NCBI GenBank assembly: GCA_014190575.1
Contig: BJGQ01000006.1
Span: 1-64,000 of the forward strand
Reading direction: 5' to 3'
Length of the DNA: 64,000 nt
Source of the DNA: Bacteroidota bacterium
Lineage (GTDB): Bacteria; Bacteroidota; Bacteroidia; Chitinophagales; UBA10324
Part shown: in pieces, positions 8,877 to 17,537 of the stretch
Numbering within the stretch: position 1 is the stretch's first letter
How the letters are laid out: every line of letters starts with the position of its first letter
Notes under the pieces: model-generated
What the model was told of the DNA's origin: nothing
Database searches by the model: none
Seen by the model: the letters and a program-made list of their open reading frames with translations, nothing else
Made by a program: the position numbers and the translations under genes

Positions 8877-8884
8877 TATCTTTG
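8877..8884 (+). promoter_or_regulatory. -7 promoter box TATCTTTG of the starch synthase-like/DUF4270/glmS operon
   Basis: TATCTTTG is followed by CGCACC. The ATG at 8911 lies 26 nt downstream of the box, which leaves a short leader of about 20 nt. It would drive the three-gene operon 8911-12897. Confidence 0.6.
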
Positions 8885-8910
8885 CGCACCTTTTTAAAAA
8901 CCACGGCTTA

Positions 8911-9729
8911 ATGACTAAGAAACGAGTGTTGATTGTAGCGCATGAAATGAAGCCTTACAATATACTTACTGAAGCTGCTACTTTCGTTAATCGATTACCA
9001 GTTTACTTGCAAGAACAAGGAATGGAAATTCGTGTATTGATGCCTCGATTTGGTACTATTAATGAGCGCCGTCACCGTTTGCACGAAGTTGTTCGACTTT
9101 CAGGAATGAATATTATTATTGATGATGATGATAATCCATTAATAATTAAAGTAGCTTCATTACCAGGGGCTCGATTGCAAGTGTATTTTTTAGATAATGA
9201 AGATTACTTCCGCCGCAAACATGTATTTACTGATGCTGACGGGAAATTTTATGAAGATACTCATGAACGGATGGCATTCTTCTGCAAAGGAGTTATGGAG
9301 ACGATAAAAAAATTCGGATGGCCGCCGGATATTATCCATTGTCATGATTGGATGAGTTCGTTAATTCCAATGTACTTGAAAACCGTTTATAAAAAGGATC
9401 CTGTGTTTCACAATGCAAAATCAATTTACTCGGTTTATGATAATACTTTTAAAGAAACGCTGCATAAAGATTTTTCAAAAAAGGCAATTATCAGTAAAGA
9501 ATTAATAAAGGATGCAGATTTTGCCCCATATAAAAAAGCAAATAATACCGCATTTAATGTTGGTGCTATTACCCACGCTGATGGAGTTATTAAAGCAGGA
9601 AAAAATTTAGACCCTGCTGTAAAAACTGCTTTGAAAGCAATGAAGAAAAAACCTATACTTGAACACGACCCTGAAAATTACCTTGCAACCTATGTGGAAT
9701 TTTATAGGTCTTTGATGAACGAAAAGTGA
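8911..9729 (+). CDS. glycogen/starch synthase N-terminal (GT5) domain protein, half length
   Basis: This 272-residue protein corresponds to the N-terminal Rossmann domain of GT5 glycogen/starch synthases. It opens with KKRVLIVAHEMKPY, then has RVLMPRFGTINERR, a YFLDNEDYF segment, and PDIIHCHDWMSSLIPMYLK, which matches the synthase motif HCHDW. Full synthases are about 470 residues and bind ADP-glucose through a C-terminal GT-B domain; that half is absent, and the next gene follows with a 4-nt GTGA overlap. The loss looks fixed and not a recent frameshift, because the C-terminal tail is in frame and ends cleanly. Its association with panC and glmS suggests a conserved role other than glycogen synthesis, perhaps regulatory or sugar-binding. 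This is inference. Confidence 0.75.
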   Translation: MTKKRVLIVAHEMKPYNILTEAATFVNRLPVYLQEQGMEIRVLMPRFGTINERRHRLHEVVRLSGMNIIIDDDDNPLIIKVASLPGARLQVYFLDNEDYFRRKHVFTDADGKFYEDTHERMAFFCKGVMETIKKFGWPPDIIHCHDWMSSLIPMYLKTVYKKDPVFHNAKSIYSVYDNTFKETLHKDFSKKAIISKELIKDADFAPYKKANNTAFNVGAITHADGVIKAGKNLDPAVKTALKAMKKKPILEHDPENYLATYVEFYRSLMNEK

Positions 9730-11054
9730 AAATAAATACGCACCCCTTTCTCCTCCTTCTTTTGGCCTTTATTGTTTTTGCAAATTTAGGCTGCAAAAAA
9801 TCCACGCTCATTGGAAATGATTTGCTTCCAAATGCAGATGATTTGAATGGAATATATACTGATACATTGATACTGCATTCAAAAACAGTAACTGAATTTC
9901 CATTAAAGACTTCTACCAATTCCAATTTTTTACTTGGAACTATTAACGATCCAATTTTCGGGAAATCATCCGCTTCAATTTACACTCAGGTGCAGATTGG
10001 CGGCTTGGTTGATTTAGGAAATCCTGATTCGCTGTTTGTTGATTCATTGGTTTTGAATATGGAATACGATGGACATTATGGAAAATTTGATGGTTCGCAA
10101 ACCATTAAAGTCTTTCAGGTAACCCAGAATATGTATAAGGATAGTGCTTATTATTCTGATAAAAATTTTAGTTTTTTTCAGAATGAAGTGGGTCAAAAAT
10201 TAAATTTCATTCCTGATTTTACTTCTTCATTATATATTGCTGGAGATACCATTGCTCCATCGATGCGAATCAGATTAAGTGATCATTTAGGACAGGATTT
10301 ATTGAATCAGTCAAAGGGATCAAACTTTGCAAGCAATACTGCTTTTCAAGATTATTTTAAAGGATTATTAATATCCACAGATACTTTTCAAAATGGGAAA
10401 GGCGTGATGTATTTTAAAATGCTTTCGTCAGTTTCAGCTTCAAAGCTCACAGTATATTATCATAAACCAGATGCCTCAGCTTTAAAATTTGATTTTATAA
10501 TCGGAACTGATTGTTCTGTGTTTAATCATTACACTCACAACTTTATTTCAACTGAAATTGAAAATGTAATTCAATCAACCTCAATAAGTGACAGCATCGT
10601 TTATGTTCAATCCATGTCAGGAGCGAAAACAAGAATTACAATTCCAAACTTAAAAAATTTAGGAAATATTTTAGTAAATAAAGCTGAATTGGAAATTACA
10701 GTTCCCACTTGGAAAATAGATCCTGATTCTGTTTATACATGCCCTTTAAGAATGCTTTGTTTATTGGCTGATTCAGCAGGAAAAAATGCAATAATTCCTG
10801 ATCAGATTTCAACGCACTTATCATATGGCGGTTTTAAGGAAACCGCATACATCAATGGGCAAAAAGTTTATAAATATAAATTCAGCATAACTGAACACAT
10901 ACAGGATTTAGTTAGTAGTTCAGTATCTGACTATGGATTATTTCTTATCACTTATCCAAGCACTGAAATTGCGGACAGAATAATATTGGCCGGAGGTAAT
11001 CGAAATGATGACTTTCGCATGAAAATAAATCTCATCTACACAAAACTCCCATAA
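9726..11054 (+). CDS. DUF4270 family lipoprotein
   Basis: This 442-residue exported protein starts at a GTG that overlaps the previous stop. It has a hydrophobic leader with a lipobox ending FANLGC (cysteine about residue 22), followed by KKSTLIGNDLLPN. This N-terminal region, with LIGNDLLP and a TDT segment shortly after, is characteristic of the DUF4270 family of Bacteroidota. The rest appears beta-rich. The mature protein should be lipid-anchored in the outer membrane or periplasm. It sits between the half-length starch synthase and glmS (4-nt gap to glmS), so the three genes form one operon. The function is unknown. Confidence 0.78.
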   Translation: MKINTHPFLLLLLAFIVFANLGCKKSTLIGNDLLPNADDLNGIYTDTLILHSKTVTEFPLKTSTNSNFLLGTINDPIFGKSSASIYTQVQIGGLVDLGNPDSLFVDSLVLNMEYDGHYGKFDGSQTIKVFQVTQNMYKDSAYYSDKNFSFFQNEVGQKLNFIPDFTSSLYIAGDTIAPSMRIRLSDHLGQDLLNQSKGSNFASNTAFQDYFKGLLISTDTFQNGKGVMYFKMLSSVSASKLTVYYHKPDASALKFDFIIGTDCSVFNHYTHNFISTEIENVIQSTSISDSIVYVQSMSGAKTRITIPNLKNLGNILVNKAELEITVPTWKIDPDSVYTCPLRMLCLLADSAGKNAIIPDQISTHLSYGGFKETAYINGQKVYKYKFSITEHIQDLVSSSVSDYGLFLITYPSTEIADRIILAGGNRNDDFRMKINLIYTKLP

Positions 11055-11058
11055 ACTT

Positions 11059-12897
11059 ATGTGTGGTATTGTTGGTTACTTAGGTTCAAAACAAGCATAC
11101 CCGATTCTGATAAAAGGTTTGCAGCGGTTGGAATATCGTGGATACGACAGTGCGGGTGTAGCGCTGTTGAATGGTAAATTAAATATTTATAAAAAGGCTG
11201 GAAAAGTTGCTGAGCTAATAGGTTTTGCCAATGATAAAAATATAGAAGGCACAATTGGTATTGGTCATACGAGATGGGCTACTCATGGGGAACCGAACGA
11301 TAGAAATGCGCATCCTCATTTTTCAAATTCGCAAAATCTAGCTATTATTCACAATGGAATTATTGAGAATTATGCAACAATAAAAGAAGAATTAAAATCT
11401 CGAGGATATAAATTTCATTCTGATACTGATACTGAAGTTTTAATCAACCTGATTGAAGATATTCAAAAAAATGAAAATGTAGATGAAGAAGAAGCTATTC
11501 GTTTAGCGTTGAATGAAGTGGTTGGTGCATATGCAATTGTTATTATTTCAAAAAATAATCCAGATAAACTTTTTGCAGCAAGAAAAGGAAGTCCGCTTGT
11601 ATTAGGAATTGGAGATAAAGAATTTTTTATTGCCTCTGATGCAACACCAATTGTTGAACACACAAAAAATGTAGTTTACCTGAATGACGAGGAGATTGCG
11701 GTATTAAATCGCAATGGAGAATTTACTATTAAGACTATTGGCAATAAACAAACAACACCATATATACAGGAATTGGAGTTGAAATTAGAGGCATTGGAGA
11801 AAGGTGGTTACGACCATTTTATGTTGAAAGAAATATACGAACAACCGAACTCAATTAACGATAGTATGCGTGGCCGGCTAAATACCAAAACCGGTACAAT
11901 TGCGCTTGGGGGATTATTGGAATACAAACAGAAAATTAAAAACGCTAATCGTTTAACTATTGCGGCATGTGGTACCAGTTGGCATGCGGGCATTGTAGGT
12001 GAATATTTATTAGAGGATTTAGCAAGGTTACCTGTTGAAGTTGAATACGCTTCTGAATTTCGTTATCGCAATCCGATAATAACTGCTGAAGATATTTTAT
12101 TTGCTATTAGTCAAAGTGGAGAAACTGCGGATACTCTTGCTGCAATTGAACAGGCAAAATCAAAGGGCGCAACAGTATTTGGTGTTTGCAATGTGGTGGG
12201 TTCGTCCATTGCTCGCGCAACCCACGCCGGGAGTTTTACGCATGCGGGTCCGGAGATTGGAGTTGCATCAACAAAAGCCTTTACTGCTCAGGTTACAGTA
12301 CTAACACTTGTTGCTCTTTACTTAGCAAAAGAACGAGGAACCATACAAGAGTCGCGTTACCAGCAAATTATAAATGAGTTGGAAAATATTCCTGCAAAAG
12401 TTAAAAAGGTACTTGATGCGAACGAAAAAATTAAATACATCGCTGATATTTTTAAAGACGCAAATAACTTCTTGTATCTCGGCCGAGGTTATAATTTCCC
12501 TGTTGCATTAGAAGGTGCTTTAAAACTGAAAGAAATTTCTTACATACACGCCGAAGGTTATCCTGCAGCAGAAATGAAGCATGGCCCAATCGCATTGATT
12601 GATGAAGAAATGCCAGTTGTAGTTTTAGCAACTAATCAAAGTGCTTACGATAAAATTATAAGCAACATTCAAGAGGTGAAAGCACGCAAAGGTCGCATCA
12701 TTGCAATAGTTGAAGAAGGCGATACTATTATAAAAGATTTAGCAGAGTTTGTAATTGAAATTCCTGCGACAGAAGAACCTCTCACTCCTTTGCTATCCGT
12801 TGTACCTTTACAATTACTTGCTTATCATATTGCAGTTATGCGCGGATGTAATGTTGATCAACCACGGAATCTTGCAAAGAGTGTGACAGTAGAATAA
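11059..12897 (+). CDS. glmS: glutamine-fructose-6-phosphate aminotransferase (isomerizing)
   Basis: GlmS makes glucosamine 6-phosphate from fructose 6-phosphate and glutamine, the first step toward UDP-GlcNAc for peptidoglycan and lipid A. The 612-residue length is normal. Cys2 in MCGIVGYLG is the glutaminase nucleophile. GIGHTRWATHG and a gap-free glutaminase domain occupy about residues 1-220. Two SIS domains follow, with AACGTSWHAG, SQSGETADTL and the C-terminal end LAKSVTVE that completes the sugar site. It is the last gene of the operon starting at 8911. I see no glmS ribozyme upstream; only 4 nt separate it from the previous gene. Confidence 0.97.
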   Translation: MCGIVGYLGSKQAYPILIKGLQRLEYRGYDSAGVALLNGKLNIYKKAGKVAELIGFANDKNIEGTIGIGHTRWATHGEPNDRNAHPHFSNSQNLAIIHNGIIENYATIKEELKSRGYKFHSDTDTEVLINLIEDIQKNENVDEEEAIRLALNEVVGAYAIVIISKNNPDKLFAARKGSPLVLGIGDKEFFIASDATPIVEHTKNVVYLNDEEIAVLNRNGEFTIKTIGNKQTTPYIQELELKLEALEKGGYDHFMLKEIYEQPNSINDSMRGRLNTKTGTIALGGLLEYKQKIKNANRLTIAACGTSWHAGIVGEYLLEDLARLPVEVEYASEFRYRNPIITAEDILFAISQSGETADTLAAIEQAKSKGATVFGVCNVVGSSIARATHAGSFTHAGPEIGVASTKAFTAQVTVLTLVALYLAKERGTIQESRYQQIINELENIPAKVKKVLDANEKIKYIADIFKDANNFLYLGRGYNFPVALEGALKLKEISYIHAEGYPAAEMKHGPIALIDEEMPVVVLATNQSAYDKIISNIQEVKARKGRIIAIVEEGDTIIKDLAEFVIEIPATEEPLTPLLSVVPLQLLAYHIAVMRGCNVDQPRNLAKSVTVE

Positions 12898-12923
12898 TTG
12901 AACTATTTACTGAATTCGATAAA

Positions 12924-13625
12924 TTAAACTTTATTAAATCTGCGAGTGATTATAGAACCATTTGCTAATTTCATTCTTAGAAAATAAACCCCATCCATCA
13001 GAGAACTAATATCAACTGAAAAAAGGTTGTCACCCTCTTTAAAAACTGAAGAGTAAACTTGTCCTCCCAAAACATTAAATACTTCAATTGAAGTAGGCAT
13101 CAACTGAGATGTTGCAGCAATCATTAATTTATTTTCTGCTGGATTTGGAAAAAGTTTAATATCAGTTAACTGTTCAATAGTAGCTATATTATTTCCAGCA
13201 TCAACCGTACCTATAAATATACCCTCGTCAAAATCAGAAGCGGTGCCATTTTTAAAAAATTTCAAGTCAACAACTCCATAACCTGAAGTTTGGTGAGGAT
13301 ATAAATCAACTCGAACTGCAGCGGTTATGCCAGGAAAAAAGTTAAAATTAGAACTCGCTAATCCAGCGCTGTGACACAATTCTGGATCACAAACACTTTC
13401 GGTCCAACCTGGCGTTAAATATTGAACTGTTCTAATCCAAGATGAAGGTACCGTATCATTGGTGTTATTAGTTAATGAAGCATCTAGGCTTAAAATATAA
13501 TATTGATCATTTTGAACTAACGAAAAAGGCACTGTAATATTTACAGAATCAACACTTAAATTATATGTTTGGGCAATTGCAACATTGGCAACAAGAAAAA
13601 GAAAAATTGAAAAGATTGTTTTCAT
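12924..13625 (-). CDS. exported T9SS cargo protein of unknown function
   Basis: This 233-residue protein has a signal peptide (about 1-18, ending AIAQ), one beta-rich domain and a C-terminal type A T9SS sorting domain starting DIKLFPNPAENKL. The N-terminal domain contains SSWIRTVQYLTPGWTESVCDPELCH, followed by FFPGITAAVRVDLYP and a GYGVVDLKFF strand. A similar pattern (W...CD...C...PG...YP...G) recurs in secreted proteins of Bacteroidota and looks like an Ig-like sandwich with a disulfide or metal-site cysteine pair. No enzyme signature is visible. It lies directly downstream of an Omp28-like T9SS protein on the same strand but after a terminator, and has its own -7 box. Confidence 0.7.
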   Translation of the reverse strand: MKTIFSIFLFLVANVAIAQTYNLSVDSVNITVPFSLVQNDQYYILSLDASLTNNTNDTVPSSWIRTVQYLTPGWTESVCDPELCHSAGLASSNFNFFPGITAAVRVDLYPHQTSGYGVVDLKFFKNGTASDFDEGIFIGTVDAGNNIATIEQLTDIKLFPNPAENKLMIAATSQLMPTSIEVFNVLGGQVYSSVFKEGDNLFSVDISSLMDGVYFLRMKLANGSIITRRFNKV

Positions 13626-13649
13626 GTTTTTTTATTTTTAAAATTTTAT

Positions 13650-13657
13650 CAAATATA
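13650..13657 (-). promoter_or_regulatory. -7 promoter box TATATTTG upstream of the 233-aa T9SS protein
   Basis: On the minus strand TATATTTG lies 24 nt before the ATG at 13625. It follows the terminator of the preceding gene, which is where a new promoter is needed. Confidence 0.5.
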
Positions 13658-13701
13658 GTTGAAGTTGGGAGCTAAAAAAATATTTTGTAAAAGAGTGAAA
13701 T

Positions 13702-13733
13702 AAAAAAGCGGGTGGAAAGAAAAACCACCCGCT
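13702..13733 (-). terminator. Rho-independent terminator after the Omp28-like gene
   Basis: On the minus strand a 9-bp GC-rich stem (AGCGGGTGG paired with CCACCCGCT) with a 9-nt loop is followed by a T run. It lies 31 nt after the stop at 13764. Confidence 0.85.
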
Positions 13734-13763
13734 ATAAAATTTTTAATAAATCAGATTTTTTAA

Positions 13764-15728
13764 TTATCTAACAACAGATAGCTTTTGTGTTTGAACATTA
13801 TTTCCTGAGTACAATGAAACTTTATAAACTGTAGCCGGAAGTTGATTTAGATTTATCGAAGTTTCAAATTGACCGGGAGCGTAGTTACCAAGTTCCTTTT
13901 CCATAACTATCTGACCAAGTAAATTTGTTACAACTAACTTTAAATTTGAAGTTTCATTTAATCCAAATTTAACTGTTGCATTATCAGTAGCTGGATTTGG
14001 ATAAATTCCTAAGTCAAGAATATTCTCTACCTCATTTACTCCAACACTTGAATTAAGATTAATATCATCAACATATAAATTATTTCCGTTTCCAGAAGTT
14101 GCCTCAAATTTAATCATGACATCTGCTGTGTTATTAAATTGAGAAAGACTTGTATAAATTGATTTCCAATCAGCTGAATGCGGATAATATGCACTTGTGG
14201 TAGCAGGAACTGTTGCAAGAGCAGAACCTGTTTGGTCCCAAATGGTAGTCCAGGTAGTTCCACAATCGGTAGATGCAGCAACTTTTAGCTCATCATTTTC
14301 AGTTCCGCTATATAAAGCATCTGCATAAGAAAAAACTAAACCGACATTCGTTTTTCCTGTTAAATTAATTTTTTCAAAAATTAAAGAATATGTTCCAGAT
14401 CCAATTGTGAAAAATCTCCATCTGTAAGATTTATTAGAGTTTTCGAAAGCACCCAGATTCCAAGTAACGCTTGAATTTACAGTTTTGTCAACTACCCAAA
14501 CACCTGGGTTTGTAGCAACTGATTCAGCTAATATTGTGTGCAATGGTTGACCACCAACAGCATCTGATTCAAATCCTTCTACAATTTTGGTATCAAAAGG
14601 AGTTGAAGGAATAGTGGCAAAAGTTACAGCCGAAGTTGTGTTATTCATGGTGTTAAAATCAGCTGCTGTCCCTCCATTAATATTGGTGATTGAACCAATT
14701 ACTGAATTGTTACCGGCAGCAGCAATTGCTGAAGGAAATGTAACAATCGCAGTTTGCCCTTGAGATAAGTTGCCTGTCCAAGGTTGAGTAACTGGAGTTC
14801 CGCCATTTAAAGTATATCCAACAGTAGCACTTGTAATTCCTGTGCTGAAATTATTGGAAATTTGAACAGTAGGGATAAAATTAACATCACATAATCCACC
14901 TACTGGTGAATTGGTTTGATTTACTACTCCTGCATCAGAAAAATTATTGTTTGCAGGAATTGACTGAGGCAAACTAATGCCGGCCTGCTGAATAAATTTT
15001 GTTGAATTATCCTGAACAAAAGCTACAACACCAATTTGGCCATAATTATAAATATAAGTAGGTAATGTTACATTAAAATCAAAATTAACAGAAGCACCCG
15101 AATTAATTGAAGTCATTGAAGTGCCATCTGCATTGGGCAACATTTTTCGCATAACATTATAAAATTCCGTTTCACCATTTGTACCAGGTTCAGTAGAGAA
15201 ATTGATTTGTTCTTCTGTAATGGCAACTTGAAGTTTCCAATTTGCTGCGGTTAATGCTGATGCTGTTGCATTAGTAATTGAAATATGAATATAAATAGAA
15301 TCCAGATCAGGCGAAATAGTATGTGTAATAGTCATTACAATTGGAGATAGAATTCCATAAGCGGCATCAATTTTAGGCTGATCCAAACAAGCTGGTGCAC
15401 CAACATATGCACTACAGGTATTTGGAATATTTACACCATCAAGTGAACCATTTGGTACACCTGTAATACCATAATAAGTAACTCTAGTTTGAACATCAGT
15501 TGGGTTTTGTAAATTCATAGGATCATAACCTGGCCAAGAAGTTTGATATTTCAAGCTAACACATTTTGTAGTATTTGCCTGCAACAGCGTGTTAAATGCT
15601 GGATTCTGTGCAGCACATGGGGGGCATGATGCTTGTGTAAATTCTTCAACACAAACAAGTCTAGGTGCTTGAGCAAAACCAACATAATAGAAGGTAAGCA
15701 AGAAAAGAGAAGTAATTATTTTTTTCAT
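13764..15728 (-). CDS. Omp28-related thioredoxin-fold T9SS cargo protein
   Basis: The start is set at the ATG at 15728 (MKKIITSLF...), which gives a clean signal peptide ending VGFAQ; an upstream in-frame codon at 15770 lies before the promoter box. The protein has about 654 residues. After the leader comes LVCVEEFTQASCPPCAAQNPAFN, the Omp28 family hallmark with a CPPC thioredoxin-like active site. Middle repeats look like CARDB/Ig-type beta domains. A MAM-like or cleaved-adhesin-like jelly roll follows (from about IVEGFESDAVGGQPLH to NLYVDDINL). The end is a type A sorting domain (LGIYPNPATDN). It is expected at the cell surface; the CPPC may form or read disulfides or be structural. Confidence 0.8.
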   Translation of the reverse strand: MKKIITSLFLLTFYYVGFAQAPRLVCVEEFTQASCPPCAAQNPAFNTLLQANTTKCVSLKYQTSWPGYDPMNLQNPTDVQTRVTYYGITGVPNGSLDGVNIPNTCSAYVGAPACLDQPKIDAAYGILSPIVMTITHTISPDLDSIYIHISITNATASALTAANWKLQVAITEEQINFSTEPGTNGETEFYNVMRKMLPNADGTSMTSINSGASVNFDFNVTLPTYIYNYGQIGVVAFVQDNSTKFIQQAGISLPQSIPANNNFSDAGVVNQTNSPVGGLCDVNFIPTVQISNNFSTGITSATVGYTLNGGTPVTQPWTGNLSQGQTAIVTFPSAIAAAGNNSVIGSITNINGGTAADFNTMNNTTSAVTFATIPSTPFDTKIVEGFESDAVGGQPLHTILAESVATNPGVWVVDKTVNSSVTWNLGAFENSNKSYRWRFFTIGSGTYSLIFEKINLTGKTNVGLVFSYADALYSGTENDELKVAASTDCGTTWTTIWDQTGSALATVPATTSAYYPHSADWKSIYTSLSQFNNTADVMIKFEATSGNGNNLYVDDINLNSSVGVNEVENILDLGIYPNPATDNATVKFGLNETSNLKLVVTNLLGQIVMEKELGNYAPGQFETSINLNQLPATVYKVSLYSGNNVQTQKLSVVR

Positions 15729-15748
15729 TTTTGTTTTTTTTATTGCAT

Positions 15749-15756
15749 CAAAATTA
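15749..15756 (-). promoter_or_regulatory. -7 promoter box TAATTTTG of the Omp28-like gene
   Basis: On the minus strand TAATTTTG lies 20 nt before the ATG at 15728. It supports that start over the upstream in-frame codon at 15770. Confidence 0.5.
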
Positions 15757-15810
15757 TTTAAAAAAATCAATAATTATAATTTTAGAATTAATATATATTT
15801 TTATTTCTGC

Positions 15811-15843
15811 AAAAAAAAAGCTGTCTCAAAATTTTGAGACAGC
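15811..15843 (-). terminator. Rho-independent terminator after the TlpA-like T9SS gene
   Basis: The perfect 24-nt palindrome at 15820-15843 (GCTGTCTCAAAA and its complement) is followed on the minus strand by a run of nine T. It lies 23 nt downstream of the stop at 15867. Confidence 0.85.
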
Positions 15844-15866
15844 CTTTGAATTATTTTAAAAAATAT

Positions 15867-17324
15867 TTATTTAATAACAGTAAATTTCTTGCTTACAGAT
15901 GTTCCATTCGATTGAATGGAAACTTGATAAACACCAGCGGAAAATTTTGAAAGATCTAAATCATATGACTGATAACCTGAATCTAATTTACCAACTTTTT
16001 CTACAAACATAATTTTGCCAATCATATCAGTAACAGTAATAAATGTTTCTGAAGCATGAAGCAAATTGAAAGAAATGGTAGCAGTATTATTTGCCGGATT
16101 CGGGAAAATACTAAATGCATCACCTGCTCCTGCAAAATCATTTATACCAGAAATACTTGTTACTTTCATAGGTCTGGTTTCCATATTTGTAAATTCTGAT
16201 CCAGAACCATACAAAACTCCAGTCGCATCCTTAACTTCATATGTTCCATTTCCATATGAACAACACATACCGTCGCCAAATGCATCATTGATTTCAAAAT
16301 AATAACATCCAAATGAAGGCACTATTACAGTAGAAAATCCTTGATCGCTTTCGCCATTTGCACTCATTGTATTGTACGGACCACCTGTTCCAAAAACTTG
16401 ATTTGCATCATTCTTAATCTTCCAAGTAGTTTCATCACCATATCTGTCAGTAACGATATGAACAACAATTTGACTGTTTCCAATTGGTGCGAAATTAACA
16501 AGTTTTGATGCAGTTCCATTTGATGAATTTGCATCACCAGTTGTTGTCACAGTAAAATCTATTGTCGAATTAGAAGTGATAGAAGTAGTTCCAACTGTAA
16601 CCTCCTGTAAATCATAGGTAGCTAAATTACCGGTCCAAGCTAATGTTCCAACTGTTGTTGCTCCAATTTTTGCAGTAATATTTGCAGAAGTTAAAGGATC
16701 TGTACCCATATTTTGAATTTTAAGCTTCATAGAAACATCAGAACAAGTAGCAATTGTTCCAGTATAATCTAAACATGAAACATCCTTTGGATAAGTAGCA
16801 ACAGGACACTGATATGCCATTGCTTGCATTTGAGCAGTGGTTGGTGTTTGACCTATTTCAGTAATGATTCTATTTGGACAAATTTTATAAATAGTTGGGA
16901 AATAACTAATTTGATAACTTGTTGCAATTCCTGCATTATCTAAAATTGGAAAATCAGTGGTAGATACCCAATCACCCTGAGTGTTAGAACCAGTTCCATT
17001 TAAATCGGCATTTGTTGTCGCAGCATCGCCTTCAACAAAAAATACCATAACTTCATCAGTACCAGCAGGACCACATGTGTTATACAAATCATCCAGTTTT
17101 CCTGTATTGTGATATGCCCAACATGGACTACACCATGTAGCTGAGATATCAATGTAAACTGTTTTACCTTGATTTAAAACATCATAAAGATGCCATGAAG
17201 TACCATTAAGGTCAGTTGCCGTAAAATCAGGTGCAACACTTCCATCAGCAAGTTGTGCGTAAGAACTGAGAGTAAGACTTAAGCTTATCGTCAGTAAAAA
17301 TAATGAGCGAAAAATTTTTTTCAT
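15867..17324 (-). CDS. TlpA/thioredoxin-like T9SS cargo protein with a GDGMCC domain
   Basis: The start is placed at the ATG at 17324 (MKKIFRSLF...), giving a signal peptide ending LSSYAQ; the protein then has 485 residues. A redoxin domain follows (APDFTATDLNG, then DISATWCSPCWAYHNTG with a CSPC active site). A beta-rich linker comes next, then a domain with CYYFEINDAFGDGMCCSYGNG and a closing GSGSEFTNMETR. This type of cysteine pair and Gly-rich motif recurs in secreted proteins of Bacteroidota and some algae. The C-terminus is a type A T9SS sorting domain (FSIFPNPANNT to KKFTVIK). The protein should be exported to the surface. Confidence 0.82.
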   Translation of the reverse strand: MKKIFRSLFLLTISLSLTLSSYAQLADGSVAPDFTATDLNGTSWHLYDVLNQGKTVYIDISATWCSPCWAYHNTGKLDDLYNTCGPAGTDEVMVFFVEGDAATTNADLNGTGSNTQGDWVSTTDFPILDNAGIATSYQISYFPTIYKICPNRIITEIGQTPTTAQMQAMAYQCPVATYPKDVSCLDYTGTIATCSDVSMKLKIQNMGTDPLTSANITAKIGATTVGTLAWTGNLATYDLQEVTVGTTSITSNSTIDFTVTTTGDANSSNGTASKLVNFAPIGNSQIVVHIVTDRYGDETTWKIKNDANQVFGTGGPYNTMSANGESDQGFSTVIVPSFGCYYFEINDAFGDGMCCSYGNGTYEVKDATGVLYGSGSEFTNMETRPMKVTSISGINDFAGAGDAFSIFPNPANNTATISFNLLHASETFITVTDMIGKIMFVEKVGKLDSGYQSYDLDLSKFSAGVYQVSIQSNGTSVSKKFTVIK

Positions 17325-17347
17325 TTTGAGTTTTGTTTTTGGACTGT

Positions 17348-17355
17348 CAAATGTA
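17348..17355 (-). promoter_or_regulatory. -7 promoter box TACATTTG of the TlpA-like T9SS gene
   Basis: On the minus strand TACATTTG lies 23 nt before the ATG at 17324. It shows that the in-frame codon at 17369 is not the start. Confidence 0.55.
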
Positions 17356-17537
17356 TTTAAAAAACTCATTCATAAAACAGTTTTTATTTTATTTTACAAT
17401 TCTCGGTATTACCTAATTAAAACTCGCTTCCTGAACAAATTTTGTATGCTAGCGTAAAGTCGTCGAATAAATAATTTATAATAAGAATGTTTGGTTTATT
17501 TTTATCGTCCTCGAAAAAGATTAATGGTTAATTGACA

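Noticed and set aside
11055-11058. glmS ribozyme
   Set aside because: Only 4 nt separate glmS from the upstream gene and no ribozyme core is seen.
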